The notes under the pieces are model-generated. The model did not search any database, had not been told where the DNA came from, and was given only the letters and a program-made list of their open reading frames with translations. Below, piece after piece: positions 19,320 through 28,578 of a stretch of 64,000 nt of DNA. This stretch comes from Pseudomonadaceae bacterium (GTDB lineage: Bacteria > Pseudomonadota > Gammaproteobacteria > Pseudomonadales > Pseudomonadaceae). The position numbers were made by a program, and so were the translations under genes. How positions within the stretch are numbered: the first letter of the stretch is position 1; each line of letters opens with the position of its first letter. The stretch spans positions 1 through 64,000 of the forward strand of contig JAIERF010000009.1 in the NCBI GenBank assembly GCA_019747075.1. The letters run 5' to 3'.

Positions 19320-19435
19320 CTTGCCTTCCCTTGGGTTAAAGCTTTACTGGATATATGCCGAGACATACAGCATAGCCGTAGTGCCTGCCCGCCTGAACAG
19401 GCCGTCTTCTAACAAACATAACCGCGGTCATTGCC

Positions 19436-21307
19436 ATGAACCTGAAATTTCGCCAGAAAATCTTGCTTGCAGCCTCCCTGGTGGTCGCTGCTGCCTTCTC
19501 GCTGTTCACCTTGTTCGGCGACTATCAACAACGCAACGCCATCAGCAGTGACCTGGACAGCTACATGACGGAAATGGGTACGGTGACTGCCCACAACATT
19601 GAAAGCTGGTTGTCGGGACGCATCCTCCTGGTGGAAAGTGCCTCGCAAACCATCGCCGGCAACCCGGCGGCGGATGCTGTTGGCCGCCTGCTGGAACAAA
19701 AAGCCCTGGCCTCGACCTTTATCTACAGCTACCTGGGCAGCGCCGACGGCAGCTTCACCATGCGCCCCAACGACGACATGCCGGCCGACTACGACCCGCG
19801 CACCCGCCCTTGGTACAAGGACGCCATGACCGCCGGCGGCACCACCCTGACCGAACCCTATATCGATGCCGCCACCAAGCAACTGATCATCACCATTGCC
19901 ACCCCTGCCCAGGCGACAGGCGTGGTCGGCGGTGACCTGAGCCTGCAGACCCTGGTGCAGATCATCAATTCCCTGGACTTCGACGGCATGGGCTATGCCT
20001 TCCTAGTCAGCTCCGACGGCAAGATTCTGGTGCACCCGAACCAGGATCTGGTGATGAAAAGCCTGCGTGATGTGTTCCCCAAAGACACCCCGCGCATCAC
20101 CCAGGAGCTCAGCGAAGTCGAACTGGACGGCGTGACCCGCCTGCTGACCTTCGCCCCGGTCAAAGGCCTGCCAGGCGTGACCTGGCATGTCGGCCTGAGC
20201 ATCGACAAGGCCAAGGCCTACGCCATGCTCAGCACCTTCCGCACCTCGGCCATCATCGCCATGGTCATCGCAGTGGTCAGCATCATCTTCCTGCTGAGCC
20301 TGTTGATTCAGGTGCTGATGCGTCCCTTGCGCATCATGGGTAAAGCCATGCAGGACATCGCCCAGGGCGAAGGCGATCTGACCAAGCGCCTGGAGATTCA
20401 TTCGCAAGATGAGTTCGGCCAGATGGCCGGCTCCTTCAACCAGTTCGTCGAGCGGATTCACAGCTCGATCCGCGAAGTGTCCTCGACCACCGGCCGCCTC
20501 AACGAAGTGGCCAAACTGGTGGTCAACGCCTCGACGTCATCGATGGCCAACTCCGATGAGCAGGCCAACCGCACCCACAGCGTGGCCGCCGCCATCAATG
20601 AGCTGGGCGCTGCCGCCCAGGAGATCGCCCGCAACGCGGCGCAAGCCTCGAACCAGGCCTCCGATGCCCGCCATCTGGCCGAAGATGGCCGTCAGGTGGT
20701 GCAGAAGACCATCGTCGCCATGAGCGAACTGTCGAGCAAGATCAGCGCCTCGTGCAGCAACATCGAGACCCTCAACGGTAAGACGGTGAATATCGGTCAG
20801 ATCCTCGAAGTGATCAAAAGCATTTCCCAGCAAACCAACCTGCTGGCCCTCAACGCCGCCATCGAGGCAGCCCGCGCCGGCGAAGCCGGCCGTGGTTTTG
20901 CCGTGGTTGCCGACGAAGTGCGCAACCTCGCCCACCGCACCCAGGAATCGGCACAAGAAATCCAGCAGATGATCGAAGAGCTGCAGGTTGGCTCGCGCGA
21001 CTCGGTCATCACCATGACCGAAAGCCAGCGCTACAGCGAAGAGAGTGTGGAGATCGCCAACCAGGCCGGCGAACGCCTGAGCAGCGTCACCGAGCGGATC
21101 GGCGAAATCGATGGGATGAACCAGTCGGTGGCCACCGCCACCGAAGAACAGACCTCGGTGGTGGAATCGCTGAACGTCGATATCACCGAGATCAACACCC
21201 TCAACCAGCATGGGGTGGAAAACCTGCAAGCCACCCTGCGCGCCTGTGATGACCTGCAACAGCAGGCCACTCGCCTCAAGCAGCTGGTGGACAGCTTCCG
21301 GATCTGA
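19436..21307 (+). CDS. Methyl-accepting chemotaxis protein with dCACHE sensor (amino-acid type)
   Basis: 623 residues: TM1 at about 9-30, periplasmic dCACHE domain at about 40-265, TM2 at about 272-295, a HAMP domain, then the signalling hairpin ([16 protein letters not shown]). The ligand pocket shows [12 protein letters not shown] around residues 118-130, then PYIDAATKQ and GVVGGDLSL. This closely follows the amino-acid-binding dCACHE_1AA signature (Tyr...Arg-x-Trp-Tyr...Tyr...Asp) known from PctA-type receptors. I therefore infer amino-acid chemotaxis. The C-terminus (LVDSFRI) lacks a CheR pentapeptide. Confidence 0.93.
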   Translation: MNLKFRQKILLAASLVVAAAFSLFTLFGDYQQRNAISSDLDSYMTEMGTVTAHNIESWLSGRILLVESASQTIAGNPAADAVGRLLEQKALASTFIYSYLGSADGSFTMRPNDDMPADYDPRTRPWYKDAMTAGGTTLTEPYIDAATKQLIITIATPAQATGVVGGDLSLQTLVQIINSLDFDGMGYAFLVSSDGKILVHPNQDLVMKSLRDVFPKDTPRITQELSEVELDGVTRLLTFAPVKGLPGVTWHVGLSIDKAKAYAMLSTFRTSAIIAMVIAVVSIIFLLSLLIQVLMRPLRIMGKAMQDIAQGEGDLTKRLEIHSQDEFGQMAGSFNQFVERIHSSIREVSSTTGRLNEVAKLVVNASTSSMANSDEQANRTHSVAAAINELGAAAQEIARNAAQASNQASDARHLAEDGRQVVQKTIVAMSELSSKISASCSNIETLNGKTVNIGQILEVIKSISQQTNLLALNAAIEAARAGEAGRGFAVVADEVRNLAHRTQESAQEIQQMIEELQVGSRDSVITMTESQRYSEESVEIANQAGERLSSVTERIGEIDGMNQSVATATEEQTSVVESLNVDITEINTLNQHGVENLQATLRACDDLQQQATRLKQLVDSFRI

Positions 21308-21315
21308 CTCCGGCC

Positions 21316-21519
21316 TCAGCCCGCCTCGCCCGTATCGGGTGTGGCGGGCGGCGGCACCGGCAGTCCGGGCGGCTGCTGCAATTGCTGCCACAGCGCCGCC
21401 GCCTCGGCGAACTCGGCGCCATCTTCCTCAGTCAACGCATCCGGATCGTAGCGACGCGTACAGCCCTCGCCAATCATTTGCGGTGCATGTGCCGCACCGC
21501 GGGCCAATGGATCGCTCAT
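21316..21519 (-). CDS. Small conserved protein, unknown function
   Basis: 67 residues from MSDPLARGAAHAPQMIGEGC, with a Pro-rich C-terminus (PPGLPVPPPATPDTGE). No membrane segment. Its stop lies eight bases beyond the convergent chemoreceptor stop. GGAG lies about eleven bases before the ATG. No family is recognised. It may be cotranscribed with the CBS-domain gene upstream (35 bases away). Confidence 0.6.
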   Translation of the reverse strand: MSDPLARGAAHAPQMIGEGCTRRYDPDALTEEDGAEFAEAAALWQQLQQPPGLPVPPPATPDTGEAG

Positions 21520-21554
21520 CAAGCGCTACTCCGCGTCAGCCAAACAACCCAACC

Positions 21555-21965
21555 CTAACGCCCATCGCGCTGGGCGAAAGCCTTGATTGCGCGCAGCACA
21601 TCATTGCGGCTGACCAGCCCCAGCAAACGGCCATCCTCGACCACCGGCAGTCGATGTCGACCGCCGTCGATAAAGCGTTCCGCCACTTCGATGATATCCG
21701 CTTCCGGACCGACGCTTTCTACGGCAGTGTCCATATAGGCTGCCACGGTGCCGCCCACGGAATCGTAATAAGACCCCGAGAGCATACCGCGCAGGCAGTC
21801 GCCTTCAGACAGCAGACCGATCAGCACGCCGTGTTCATCAACCACCGCTGCCGCCGACAAGCGATGCTCCAGCAACAGCTCTATCGCACGCATAAGATCC
21901 GTATCGGCACGGAAACTCAGCGGATGGCGCGGCATGCAATCGCGCACCTTGATTGACTTCAGCAT
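21555..21965 (-). CDS. CBS-pair domain protein
   Basis: 136 residues, essentially two CBS motifs (RDCMPRHPLSFRADTDLMRAIELLLEHRLSAAAVVDEHGVLIGLLSEGD and a second ending LPVVEDGRLLGLVSRNDVLRAI, described here in parts). CBS pairs bind adenosyl ligands such as AMP, ATP or SAM and act as energy sensors. Start at MLKSIKV with AAGGAA upstream; the TTG two codons earlier is less likely. It lies just downstream of purU on the same strand. Confidence 0.88.
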   Translation of the reverse strand: MLKSIKVRDCMPRHPLSFRADTDLMRAIELLLEHRLSAAAVVDEHGVLIGLLSEGDCLRGMLSGSYYDSVGGTVAAYMDTAVESVGPEADIIEVAERFIDGGRHRLPVVEDGRLLGLVSRNDVLRAIKAFAQRDGR

Positions 21966-21998
21966 TGCCAATTCCTTGAACTACAGCCCGGTTGTCGA

Positions 21999-22850
21999 TC
22001 AGTCGAACAACACGGTCTTGTTGTTATGGACCAATACCCGATCTTCCAAGTGGAAGCGTAGACCACGGGCCAACACCCTTTTTTCCACATCCTTGCCCAG
22101 GCGCACCATGTCTTCGATGCTGTCGCGGTGCGTTACCCGCGCCACGTCCTGCTCGATGATCGGACCGGCATCCAGCTCTTCGGTGACGTAGTGGCAGGTG
22201 GCACCGATCAGCTTGACCCCGCGCAAGGAGGCCTGATGGTAAGGCTTGGCGCCGACAAATGAGGGCAAGAAGCTGTGGTGGATATTGATCACCCGGTGGG
22301 CGAACGCCTGGCACAGCTGCGGCGGAAGGATTTGCATGTAGCGCGCCAGCACCACGGCATCGGCCTCGCAGGCCTCAACCAGGCGCGACACTTCGGCAAA
22401 CGCCGGCTGCTTGTCCTGCGGATCGACCGGCACATGGTGAAACGGAATGCCGTGCCACTCGACCATGCTGCGCAAATCATCGTGATTGGAAATCACGCAG
22501 GGAATCTCGCAGTCCAGCTCGCCACTGTGCCAACGGTGCAGCAGGTCCGCCAGGCAGTGCGACTCACGGCTGGCCATCAGCACCACGCGCTTCTTCTGCG
22601 CCGAATCGGTGACCCGCCAATCCATCGAGAACTCACGGGCAATCGGGGCAAAGGCCTGACGAAACGCGGGCAAATCAAATGGCAGAGAGTCGGCGCGAAT
22701 TTCATGGCGCATAAAGAACCAGCCACTGTGGCTGTCTGAATGATGGCTCGCCTCGGTAATCCAGCCGTTATAGGTGGCCAGAAAGTTACTGACCTTGGCG
22801 ACGATACCTACGCCGTCCGGGCAGGCTATAACCAGGCGAAAAGTGCGCAT
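21999..22850 (-). CDS. purU: Formyltetrahydrofolate deformylase
   Basis: 283 residues. It hydrolyses 10-formyl-THF to formate and THF, balancing one-carbon pools. An N-terminal ACT-like domain (RLVIACPDGVGIVAKVSNFLA) is followed by the formyltransferase-type catalytic domain with NIHHSFLPSFVGAKPYHQA and the catalytic Asp region. It is divergent from mvaT, the order I remember in P. aeruginosa. Confidence 0.95.
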   Translation of the reverse strand: MRTFRLVIACPDGVGIVAKVSNFLATYNGWITEASHHSDSHSGWFFMRHEIRADSLPFDLPAFRQAFAPIAREFSMDWRVTDSAQKKRVVLMASRESHCLADLLHRWHSGELDCEIPCVISNHDDLRSMVEWHGIPFHHVPVDPQDKQPAFAEVSRLVEACEADAVVLARYMQILPPQLCQAFAHRVINIHHSFLPSFVGAKPYHQASLRGVKLIGATCHYVTEELDAGPIIEQDVARVTHRDSIEDMVRLGKDVEKRVLARGLRFHLEDRVLVHNNKTVLFD

Positions 22851-23281
22851 GCAGAAAACTCCGGAACGTGTGCAAAGGGGGGCATTCTAGCCAGAGCAGC
22901 AGAAAACTGCAGTATTACTGAACGCCACATAACCCAGGGAAAACCCACACTCATTGGTAGTTTGGCAATCACCACAGGCGCCTCGAAGCAACTCGCCAAA
23001 CCCCATCTCCGGCATATTTGAAGTTTTACTGGCAGGGCTATCGCGAGCAATAAGTAGCCCCCCAGGCGCCGAACAACTTAGTTTGAGCAACTACCTCACT
23101 GCTGCCTGCGGTCATATTGGCTTGCCACAATGTTGCTTTACGGCGTCATTTGTATTTTTTGACATACATTTAACCGCGCCAATTGCATATAAAAATCAGC
23201 AACTATGTTTACTTGCCCAACATGCCTGTCTACTATTGCCCAACGAGCACTGCTCCCCACCCGGAATTTTAGGAAAGCCCA
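22851..23281. other. AT-richer non-coding region upstream of mvaT
   Basis: 431 bases without a credible gene, clearly more A/T-rich than its surroundings, especially 23130-23230. A TTGACA occurs at 23159-23164 and TATAAA at 23188-23193, but their spacing is too long for one standard promoter. MvaT-type proteins bind AT-rich DNA and often autoregulate, which would fit. Confidence 0.5.
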
Positions 23282-23656
23282 ATGTCCCTGATTAACGAAT
23301 ACCGCGCCACAGAAGAAGCCATCAAAGAACTTCAAGCTCGCCTGCAAAGCCTGTCGGCTGACGACAAACTGCAGAAAGAACTGGAATTCGAAGGCAAACT
23401 GCGCGCACTGATGGCGGAATATCAAAAATCCCTGCCGAGCATCATTGCCATTCTCGACCCGGAAGCAAAAAGCGGCAAAATCACCCGTGCCAGCAAAACC
23501 ACTGGCACCAAGCGCGCTCGTAAGATCAAGCAATACAAGAACCCTAACAGCGGCGAAGTGATTGAAACCAAAGGCGGCAATCACAAGGTGCTGAAAGAGT
23601 GGAAAGCCAAGTGGGGCTCCGATGTAGTTGAAAGCTGGGTTACCCTGCTCGACTAA
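23282..23656 (+). CDS. mvaT: MvaT-family H-NS-like nucleoid protein
   Basis: 124 residues. The N-terminal part is a coiled-coil oligomerisation domain (YRATEEAIKELQARLQSL). The C-terminal DNA-binding part includes RARKIKQYKNPNSGEVIETKGGNHKVLKEWK, mentioned here as the Arg/Lys-rich AT-hook-like and KGGNHK regions. MvaT silences AT-rich and horizontally acquired DNA in pseudomonads. It is a single gene with a strong terminator, convergent with sbcB. Identity is highly secure; whether it is MvaT or a paralog such as MvaU rests on synteny with purU and sbcB. Confidence 0.95.
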   Translation: MSLINEYRATEEAIKELQARLQSLSADDKLQKELEFEGKLRALMAEYQKSLPSIIAILDPEAKSGKITRASKTTGTKRARKIKQYKNPNSGEVIETKGGNHKVLKEWKAKWGSDVVESWVTLLD

Positions 23657-23674
23657 TCGCACCACCCGCACAAT

Positions 23675-23702
23675 AAAAAACGCCAGCTTGCTGGCGTTTT
23701 TT
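23675..23702 (+). terminator. Bidirectional terminator between mvaT and sbcB
   Basis: A perfect stem AAAAAACGCCAGC/GCTGGCGTTTTTT with a two-base loop. Confidence 0.93.
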
Positions 23703-23724
23703 ATTGCCTGAAGAATGACCCTAT

Positions 23725-25155
23725 CTACAGCTGCAAGCGTTGCTGCAATTGCTGCCCATAGGCTTGCCAAGCCAACAGAATGGTTTGCTCACTGGCAGAC
23801 GCATTGATCAGTGCATCACTCAAGGCGCTATTGAAGTCCGCCAGGGTATTGGGCGCCCCGTACTGAGGATCAGCCAAACGCTGCTGGCAAAACTGTAACC
23901 ATTGCTGTGCTTCAGCATTTGACAGGGTGTCGGCAAAGTTGCGCGCACGGTAACGAAACAGTAATTCACTCAGGCGCTGATCATCAAACGGCCACACCGC
24001 CCGCGCCAATTCTTGCGGATCGGCCCGGCGAACTTGCTCGCATAAACGCCGGTCACGCTCACCGAAAAAGCCGTCATACAGTTGCTGCTCCGGGTCTTGA
24101 CTGGGAACAAATGCCTCTTCGGCATAAACCGCCGGCAGCTTGTCGCGCCAGAGTGTTTGACTATCGCGCAGCACTGTCGCGCGTTGTTGCATCAGTGGCA
24201 TATCCAGTTGCAAACGCTGTTTATCTTCCTCGCGTAATACGCTTAACGGCGCCAATACCGGGCAGCGATTAACGTGCAATAACTTCAGGGGAATTGGCAG
24301 TTCATCGGCAGCCAACTCGTCGCGCCGGGTGTACAAGCGCTGGCGCAGGGTTTCGCTGTCCAGATCGAGCAATACCGCCGGATCGAGGTGCAAATCACAG
24401 ACGATCAGGGCATTGCGATTGCGCGGGTGCCAGGCCAGTGGCAGCACCACCGCCAGATAATGCCGCGCCCCAGCAAAGCGCCCGGACACATGCAGCAGCG
24501 GTTTGAGCAATTCGATCTGCTCCAACACCCGCGGCTTACTGCGCTGTTTATAAAGAAACTCGTAGAGCTTCGGCTGCTGGCTGCGCACCAACCGCGCTAG
24601 AGCAATGGTTGCCCGCACATCCGCCAGCGCATCGTGGGCCTGGCCATGGTCGATGCCATTGGCGGCGGTCAGGCGCTCCAGCTTGAGGCTGACGCGCCCG
24701 TCTTCTTGCGGCCAGTTGATGCCTTCGGGGCGCAAGGCGTAGGCGGTACGCAGCAGATCAATCAGATCCCAGCGGGTGTTGCCGCCCTGCCACTCGCGAC
24801 CATAGGGGTCGAAGAAGTTGCGATACAGGCTGTAGCGGGTCACTTCGTCATCGAAGCGCAAACTGTTGTAACCCGCGCCACAGGTGCCAGGCACACTCAT
24901 CTCGGCATGCAGGCGGGTCATAAACTCGCCCTCAGACAACCCCCGCTCAGCCAGGCGCTGCGGGGTGATGCCAGTAATCAGGCAAGCCATGGGATGGGGC
25001 AGGATATCGTCGCTGGGCTGGCAATACAGATTGAGCGGTTCGCCGATTTCATTCAGCGCCTCGTCGGTGCGAATGCCGGCCACCTGTAACGGCCGATCAC
25101 AGCGCGGGTTGATGCCGGTGGTTTCGTAGTCATACCAGAAGATGCTGGGCGTCAC
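23725..25155 (-). CDS. sbcB: Exodeoxyribonuclease I
   Basis: 476 residues, matching E. coli ExoI. It digests single-stranded DNA 3' to 5' in recombination and mismatch repair. The DEDD catalytic residues begin in IFWYDYETTG, with NSLRFDDEVTRY and DALADVRAT further on. I start at GTG (VTPSIFWYDYETTG) because AGGA lies eight bases upstream and this matches the family N-terminus; the longer frame would add fifteen unrelated residues. Confidence 0.95.
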   Translation of the reverse strand: MTPSIFWYDYETTGINPRCDRPLQVAGIRTDEALNEIGEPLNLYCQPSDDILPHPMACLITGITPQRLAERGLSEGEFMTRLHAEMSVPGTCGAGYNSLRFDDEVTRYSLYRNFFDPYGREWQGGNTRWDLIDLLRTAYALRPEGINWPQEDGRVSLKLERLTAANGIDHGQAHDALADVRATIALARLVRSQQPKLYEFLYKQRSKPRVLEQIELLKPLLHVSGRFAGARHYLAVVLPLAWHPRNRNALIVCDLHLDPAVLLDLDSETLRQRLYTRRDELAADELPIPLKLLHVNRCPVLAPLSVLREEDKQRLQLDMPLMQQRATVLRDSQTLWRDKLPAVYAEEAFVPSQDPEQQLYDGFFGERDRRLCEQVRRADPQELARAVWPFDDQRLSELLFRYRARNFADTLSNAEAQQWLQFCQQRLADPQYGAPNTLADFNSALSDALINASASEQTILLAWQAYGQQLQQRLQL

Positions 25156-25290
25156 GGCGAAGTCCTGAAGAGATGAACCGCGCCAGTCTAGCAGGCGCAA
25201 AAGCCTTGCAAACGCACAGTCCAGAGCACGCGGCTTGCCGGCGTGTTGCCGATACCGCTAGCATCGCGGTTTATCTGACGCAGTCTGCCG

Positions 25291-26025
25291 ATGCCCTCCA
25301 CAGCCACCCCCTCCCGATTCCAGGCCAGCCCCGCGCCCAGCGAGCTGCTGGACACCCGCTATAAAGTGGAAACCCCGGAAGGCATCGACCTGATTTTGCG
25401 CCCCGCCAGCCTGCTGCCACGCGCGCTAGCGTTTGCCGTCGACCTGGCCATTCGCGGCCTGCTGCTGGGCCTACTGTTTGTCGCCTTTGCCCTGCTCGGC
25501 AAGCTGGGCATGGGCCTGGGTGCGATCGTCACCTTTCTGCTGACCTGGTGGTACATGGTGTTGTTCGAGGTACTCAACCAGGGCCGCTCGCCAGGCAAAC
25601 AACTGCTGGGCCTGCGCGTGGTGCATGACGACGGCACGCCCGTCGGCTGGGCCGCTTCCCTGACTCGTAACCTGCTGCGTTTTGTCGACTTTTTACCGTT
25701 CGCCTATGGCCTGGGCATTCTCAGCTGCCTCAATCACCCAGCCTTCAAGCGCCTCGGCGATCTGGCCGCCGGCACCCTGGTGGTTTACCAGGAAACGCCG
25801 AGCCCGCGCCCACCGCTGCCGCCAGCCGAGCCACTGCCTGCACCTTTCGCCCTGAGCCTGGATGAGCAACGGGCGATCCTGGCCTTTGCCGAGCGCCAAG
25901 GCAGCTTGTCCGATGAGCGTCGCCAGGAAGTCGCCGTGCTGCTGGCTGAGCCGTTGCAGGTCGCACCCGAGCAGGCGCAAGCCCGGCTCAACGGTATCGC
26001 CCGCGGCCTATTGGGGCCGACATGA
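25291..26025 (+). CDS. RDD-domain membrane protein
   Basis: 244 residues. The RDD domain with three hydrophobic segments spans about residues 40-155; the conserved Arg and Asp residues lie in LLPRALAFAVDLAIRG and KRLGDLAAGTLVVY. A Pro-rich linker and a soluble C-terminal tail follow. It is the first gene of a six-gene operon with overlapping stops and starts. RDD proteins can be transporters or membrane partners; here context suggests a partner of the MoxR system. Confidence 0.88.
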   Translation: MPSTATPSRFQASPAPSELLDTRYKVETPEGIDLILRPASLLPRALAFAVDLAIRGLLLGLLFVAFALLGKLGMGLGAIVTFLLTWWYMVLFEVLNQGRSPGKQLLGLRVVHDDGTPVGWAASLTRNLLRFVDFLPFAYGLGILSCLNHPAFKRLGDLAAGTLVVYQETPSPRPPLPPAEPLPAPFALSLDEQRAILAFAERQGSLSDERRQEVAVLLAEPLQVAPEQAQARLNGIARGLLGPT

Positions 26026-27002
26026 AGCAGAGCCAGTTTGAAAACCGCCATCAAAGCGACTGGCACGTATTTGCCCAGCAGCTGCAAGCCCTGGAACGGG
26101 GCAAAAGCAAACCCCAACACGTGGACGAATTTGCCGGCCGTTATCGCCACCTCTGCCAACACCTAGCCCTGGCCGAAGCACGCGGTTACAGCAGCCTGTT
26201 GGTGGAGCAACTGCAGCAACTGGTGATGCGCGGCCATCAGCAGCTGTACCGCCATCGCAGTCCCTTGGGCGCCAACCTGATTCGCTTCGTGCTCGGCGGC
26301 TTTGCCCAGTTGGTCCGCCGCGAATGGCGCAGCCTGCTGACCGCCAGCCTGTTGTTCTACGGCAGCCTGCTGGGCATGGGCTTGTTGGTCTACCTGTTCC
26401 CCGAGCTGGTCTACAGCGTGGTCGACCCCGAGCAGGTCAACCAGATGGAAGCCATGTACGACCGCGACGCCTCACGCCTGGGGCGCTTTGGCGAACGGGA
26501 CTCCGGCGATGACTGGGTGATGTTCGGCTACTACATCATGAACAACATCGGCATCGCCTTTCAGACCTTTGCCAGCGGCCTGCTGTTTGGCCTGGGCAGC
26601 CTGTTCTTCCTGTTTTTCAACGGCCTGATGATCGGCGCAGTGGCCGGCCACCTGACCCAGATCGGCTCGGGACAGACGTTCTGGTCGTTCGTCATCGGCC
26701 ACGGTGCCTTCGAGCTGACCGCCATTACCCTGGCCGGTGCAGCCGGTCTCAAACTCGGCTGGGCGCTGCTCGCCCCCGGTCGCTGGCCACGCAGCGAAGC
26801 CTTGCGCCTGGCCGCACGGCAAAGCGTGCAGCTGGTGGCCGGGGCCATTCTGTTACTGCTGCTGGCCGCGTTTGTCGAAGCCTACTGGTCGTCAATGACC
26901 AGCATCGGCAGCAACATCAAATTTGCCGTTGGCGGCGGCCTGTGGCTGCTGTTGGCGAGTTACTTTGCCCTCGCCGGACGAGGTCGTCATGCGCCTGACT
27001 GA
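26022..27002 (+). CDS. Stage II sporulation protein M-like membrane protein
   Basis: 326 residues. A soluble N-terminus of about 90 residues is followed by several membrane helices. The SpoIIM-like region includes YYIMNNIGIAFQTFASGLLFG and GHGAFELTAITLAGAAGL. In non-sporulating bacteria, members are linked to MoxR/DUF58 operons. The start overlaps the RDD gene stop (ATGA). Confidence 0.88.
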   Translation: MKQSQFENRHQSDWHVFAQQLQALERGKSKPQHVDEFAGRYRHLCQHLALAEARGYSSLLVEQLQQLVMRGHQQLYRHRSPLGANLIRFVLGGFAQLVRREWRSLLTASLLFYGSLLGMGLLVYLFPELVYSVVDPEQVNQMEAMYDRDASRLGRFGERDSGDDWVMFGYYIMNNIGIAFQTFASGLLFGLGSLFFLFFNGLMIGAVAGHLTQIGSGQTFWSFVIGHGAFELTAITLAGAAGLKLGWALLAPGRWPRSEALRLAARQSVQLVAGAILLLLLAAFVEAYWSSMTSIGSNIKFAVGGGLWLLLASYFALAGRGRHAPD

Positions 27003-28578
27003 CGCCAGCGTAACCATCCGTCCGCGCAGCGCCTGGGAGGCCTGCGACCTCGGCGTGCTGCTGGCGCGCCGGCATGCCGGGCTGCTGACCGCCAGTTGGG
27101 CGCTGCTGACCCTGCCGGTGTTTGTCCTCTGCAGCGCGCTGCTCTGGCAACAACCGAGCCTGGCCATGCTGCTGTTCTGGTGGCTCAAGCCGTTGTACGA
27201 ACGCCTGCCGTTGCACATTCTCTCGCGTGCCCTGTTTGGCGCCACCCCCACCCTCAAGCAGGCATTCCAGGCCTTGCCCGGCCTGCTCAAGCCGCAACTG
27301 CTGGCCAGCCTGACATGGCGACGGCTGAGCCTGACCCGCAGCTTCGACCTGCCGGTGCTGCAGCTCGAAGGCCTCAACGGCCAGGCCCGCAGCCAACGCT
27401 TGATCGTCCTCAGCCAGCGCGACGCGCGCCCGGCCACCTGGCTGACCATCATCGGTAGCCATGTGGAAATGGCCCTGTGGCTGGGCATGCTCAGCCTGCT
27501 GTACCTGTTGTTGCCGCAACAGTGGGAGCTGGACTGGAGCTGGAGCAACCTGATCGAACCGGACAGCGGCAGCTGGCTGTGGCTGGAGCACCTGTCCAAC
27601 CTGCTGTACGCCCTGCTGCTGATCATCTGGGAGCCGGTTTATGTGGCCTGTGGTTTCAGCCTCTACCTGAACCGCCGCAGTGCCCTCGAAGCCTGGGACA
27701 TCGAACTGGCCTTCCGTCGTCTGCGCCAGCGCCTGAGTGGCATTGCGACAGTCGCACTGCTGGTCTGCGGCCTGTTTCTGCTGCCACCGGCACCCTCAGC
27801 CTGGGCCGCCAGCGACGAGGTCAGCGTCAGTTGCCCGCTGCCCCTGCCTGAGGCACCCGGCCCCGAGACCCCACGCCTGCTCCAGCAACCCCTGAACAGC
27901 CAAGCCGCGCAGAGCGCGATCAAACAACTGCTTGAGCAACCGCCCTTCGAACACAGCGAAAGCGTGACCCGCTGGCGCTTTGCCGAGGAAGCCAGCGACA
28001 AGCCGGACGACGCGGCCAACGCCAGCAGCCTGGGCGAAGCGCTTAAGAAGCTGCTCGAACTGATGGGCCTGATGGACGGCTTCAAAACGCTGGCCCTGGC
28101 CCTCGAAGTGCTGCTGTGGACCGCCTTGTTCAGCCTGCTGCTAACCCTTATCTGGCGTTACCGCGACTGGTTGCGCACCTTCGGCGCCCGCCTGCAACGC
28201 CCGGTCAAAACCCCAGCGCCCGCACCCACTCAACTGTTTGGCCTGCAACTGGCGCCACAGAGCCTACCCGACGACATCGCTGGCAGCGTCGAAGCGCTGT
28301 GGGCCGAACAACCGCGCGAAGCCCTCGGCCTGCTTTACCGCGCCCTGCTCAGCCGCCTGCTGCATGACCACCAGTTACCGCTGAAGAGCTCCCACACCGA
28401 GGCCGAGGTCTTGCAGCTCACCCTGCAATTGCAACACGCCGAGCTCAGCCGCTTCGCCCAAGTGTTGACCCGCCACTGGCAGAACCTGGCCTACGGTCAC
28501 CAACTGCCACCGGACAACCTCAAGCGCGGCCTCTGCGAAGCCTGGCGCCGGCTGTGCACTCAACAGGTGCCGACATGA
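26989..28578 (+). CDS. DUF4129-type membrane protein of the MoxR operon
   Basis: 529 residues. The N-terminal region has several hydrophobic segments (for example LLTASWALLTLPVFVLCSAL). A predicted periplasmic stretch follows, then a TM near residues 370-385 and a cytoplasmic C-terminal domain like DUF4129 (SVEALWAEQPREALGLLYRALLSRL; HTEAEVLQL). The start overlaps the SpoIIM-like gene by 14 bases. A longer frame starts earlier but only as out-of-frame overlap. The family is inferred from position and the C-terminal motif. Confidence 0.8.
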   Translation: MRLTDASVTIRPRSAWEACDLGVLLARRHAGLLTASWALLTLPVFVLCSALLWQQPSLAMLLFWWLKPLYERLPLHILSRALFGATPTLKQAFQALPGLLKPQLLASLTWRRLSLTRSFDLPVLQLEGLNGQARSQRLIVLSQRDARPATWLTIIGSHVEMALWLGMLSLLYLLLPQQWELDWSWSNLIEPDSGSWLWLEHLSNLLYALLLIIWEPVYVACGFSLYLNRRSALEAWDIELAFRRLRQRLSGIATVALLVCGLFLLPPAPSAWAASDEVSVSCPLPLPEAPGPETPRLLQQPLNSQAAQSAIKQLLEQPPFEHSESVTRWRFAEEASDKPDDAANASSLGEALKKLLELMGLMDGFKTLALALEVLLWTALFSLLLTLIWRYRDWLRTFGARLQRPVKTPAPAPTQLFGLQLAPQSLPDDIAGSVEALWAEQPREALGLLYRALLSRLLHDHQLPLKSSHTEAEVLQLTLQLQHAELSRFAQVLTRHWQNLAYGHQLPPDNLKRGLCEAWRRLCTQQVPT

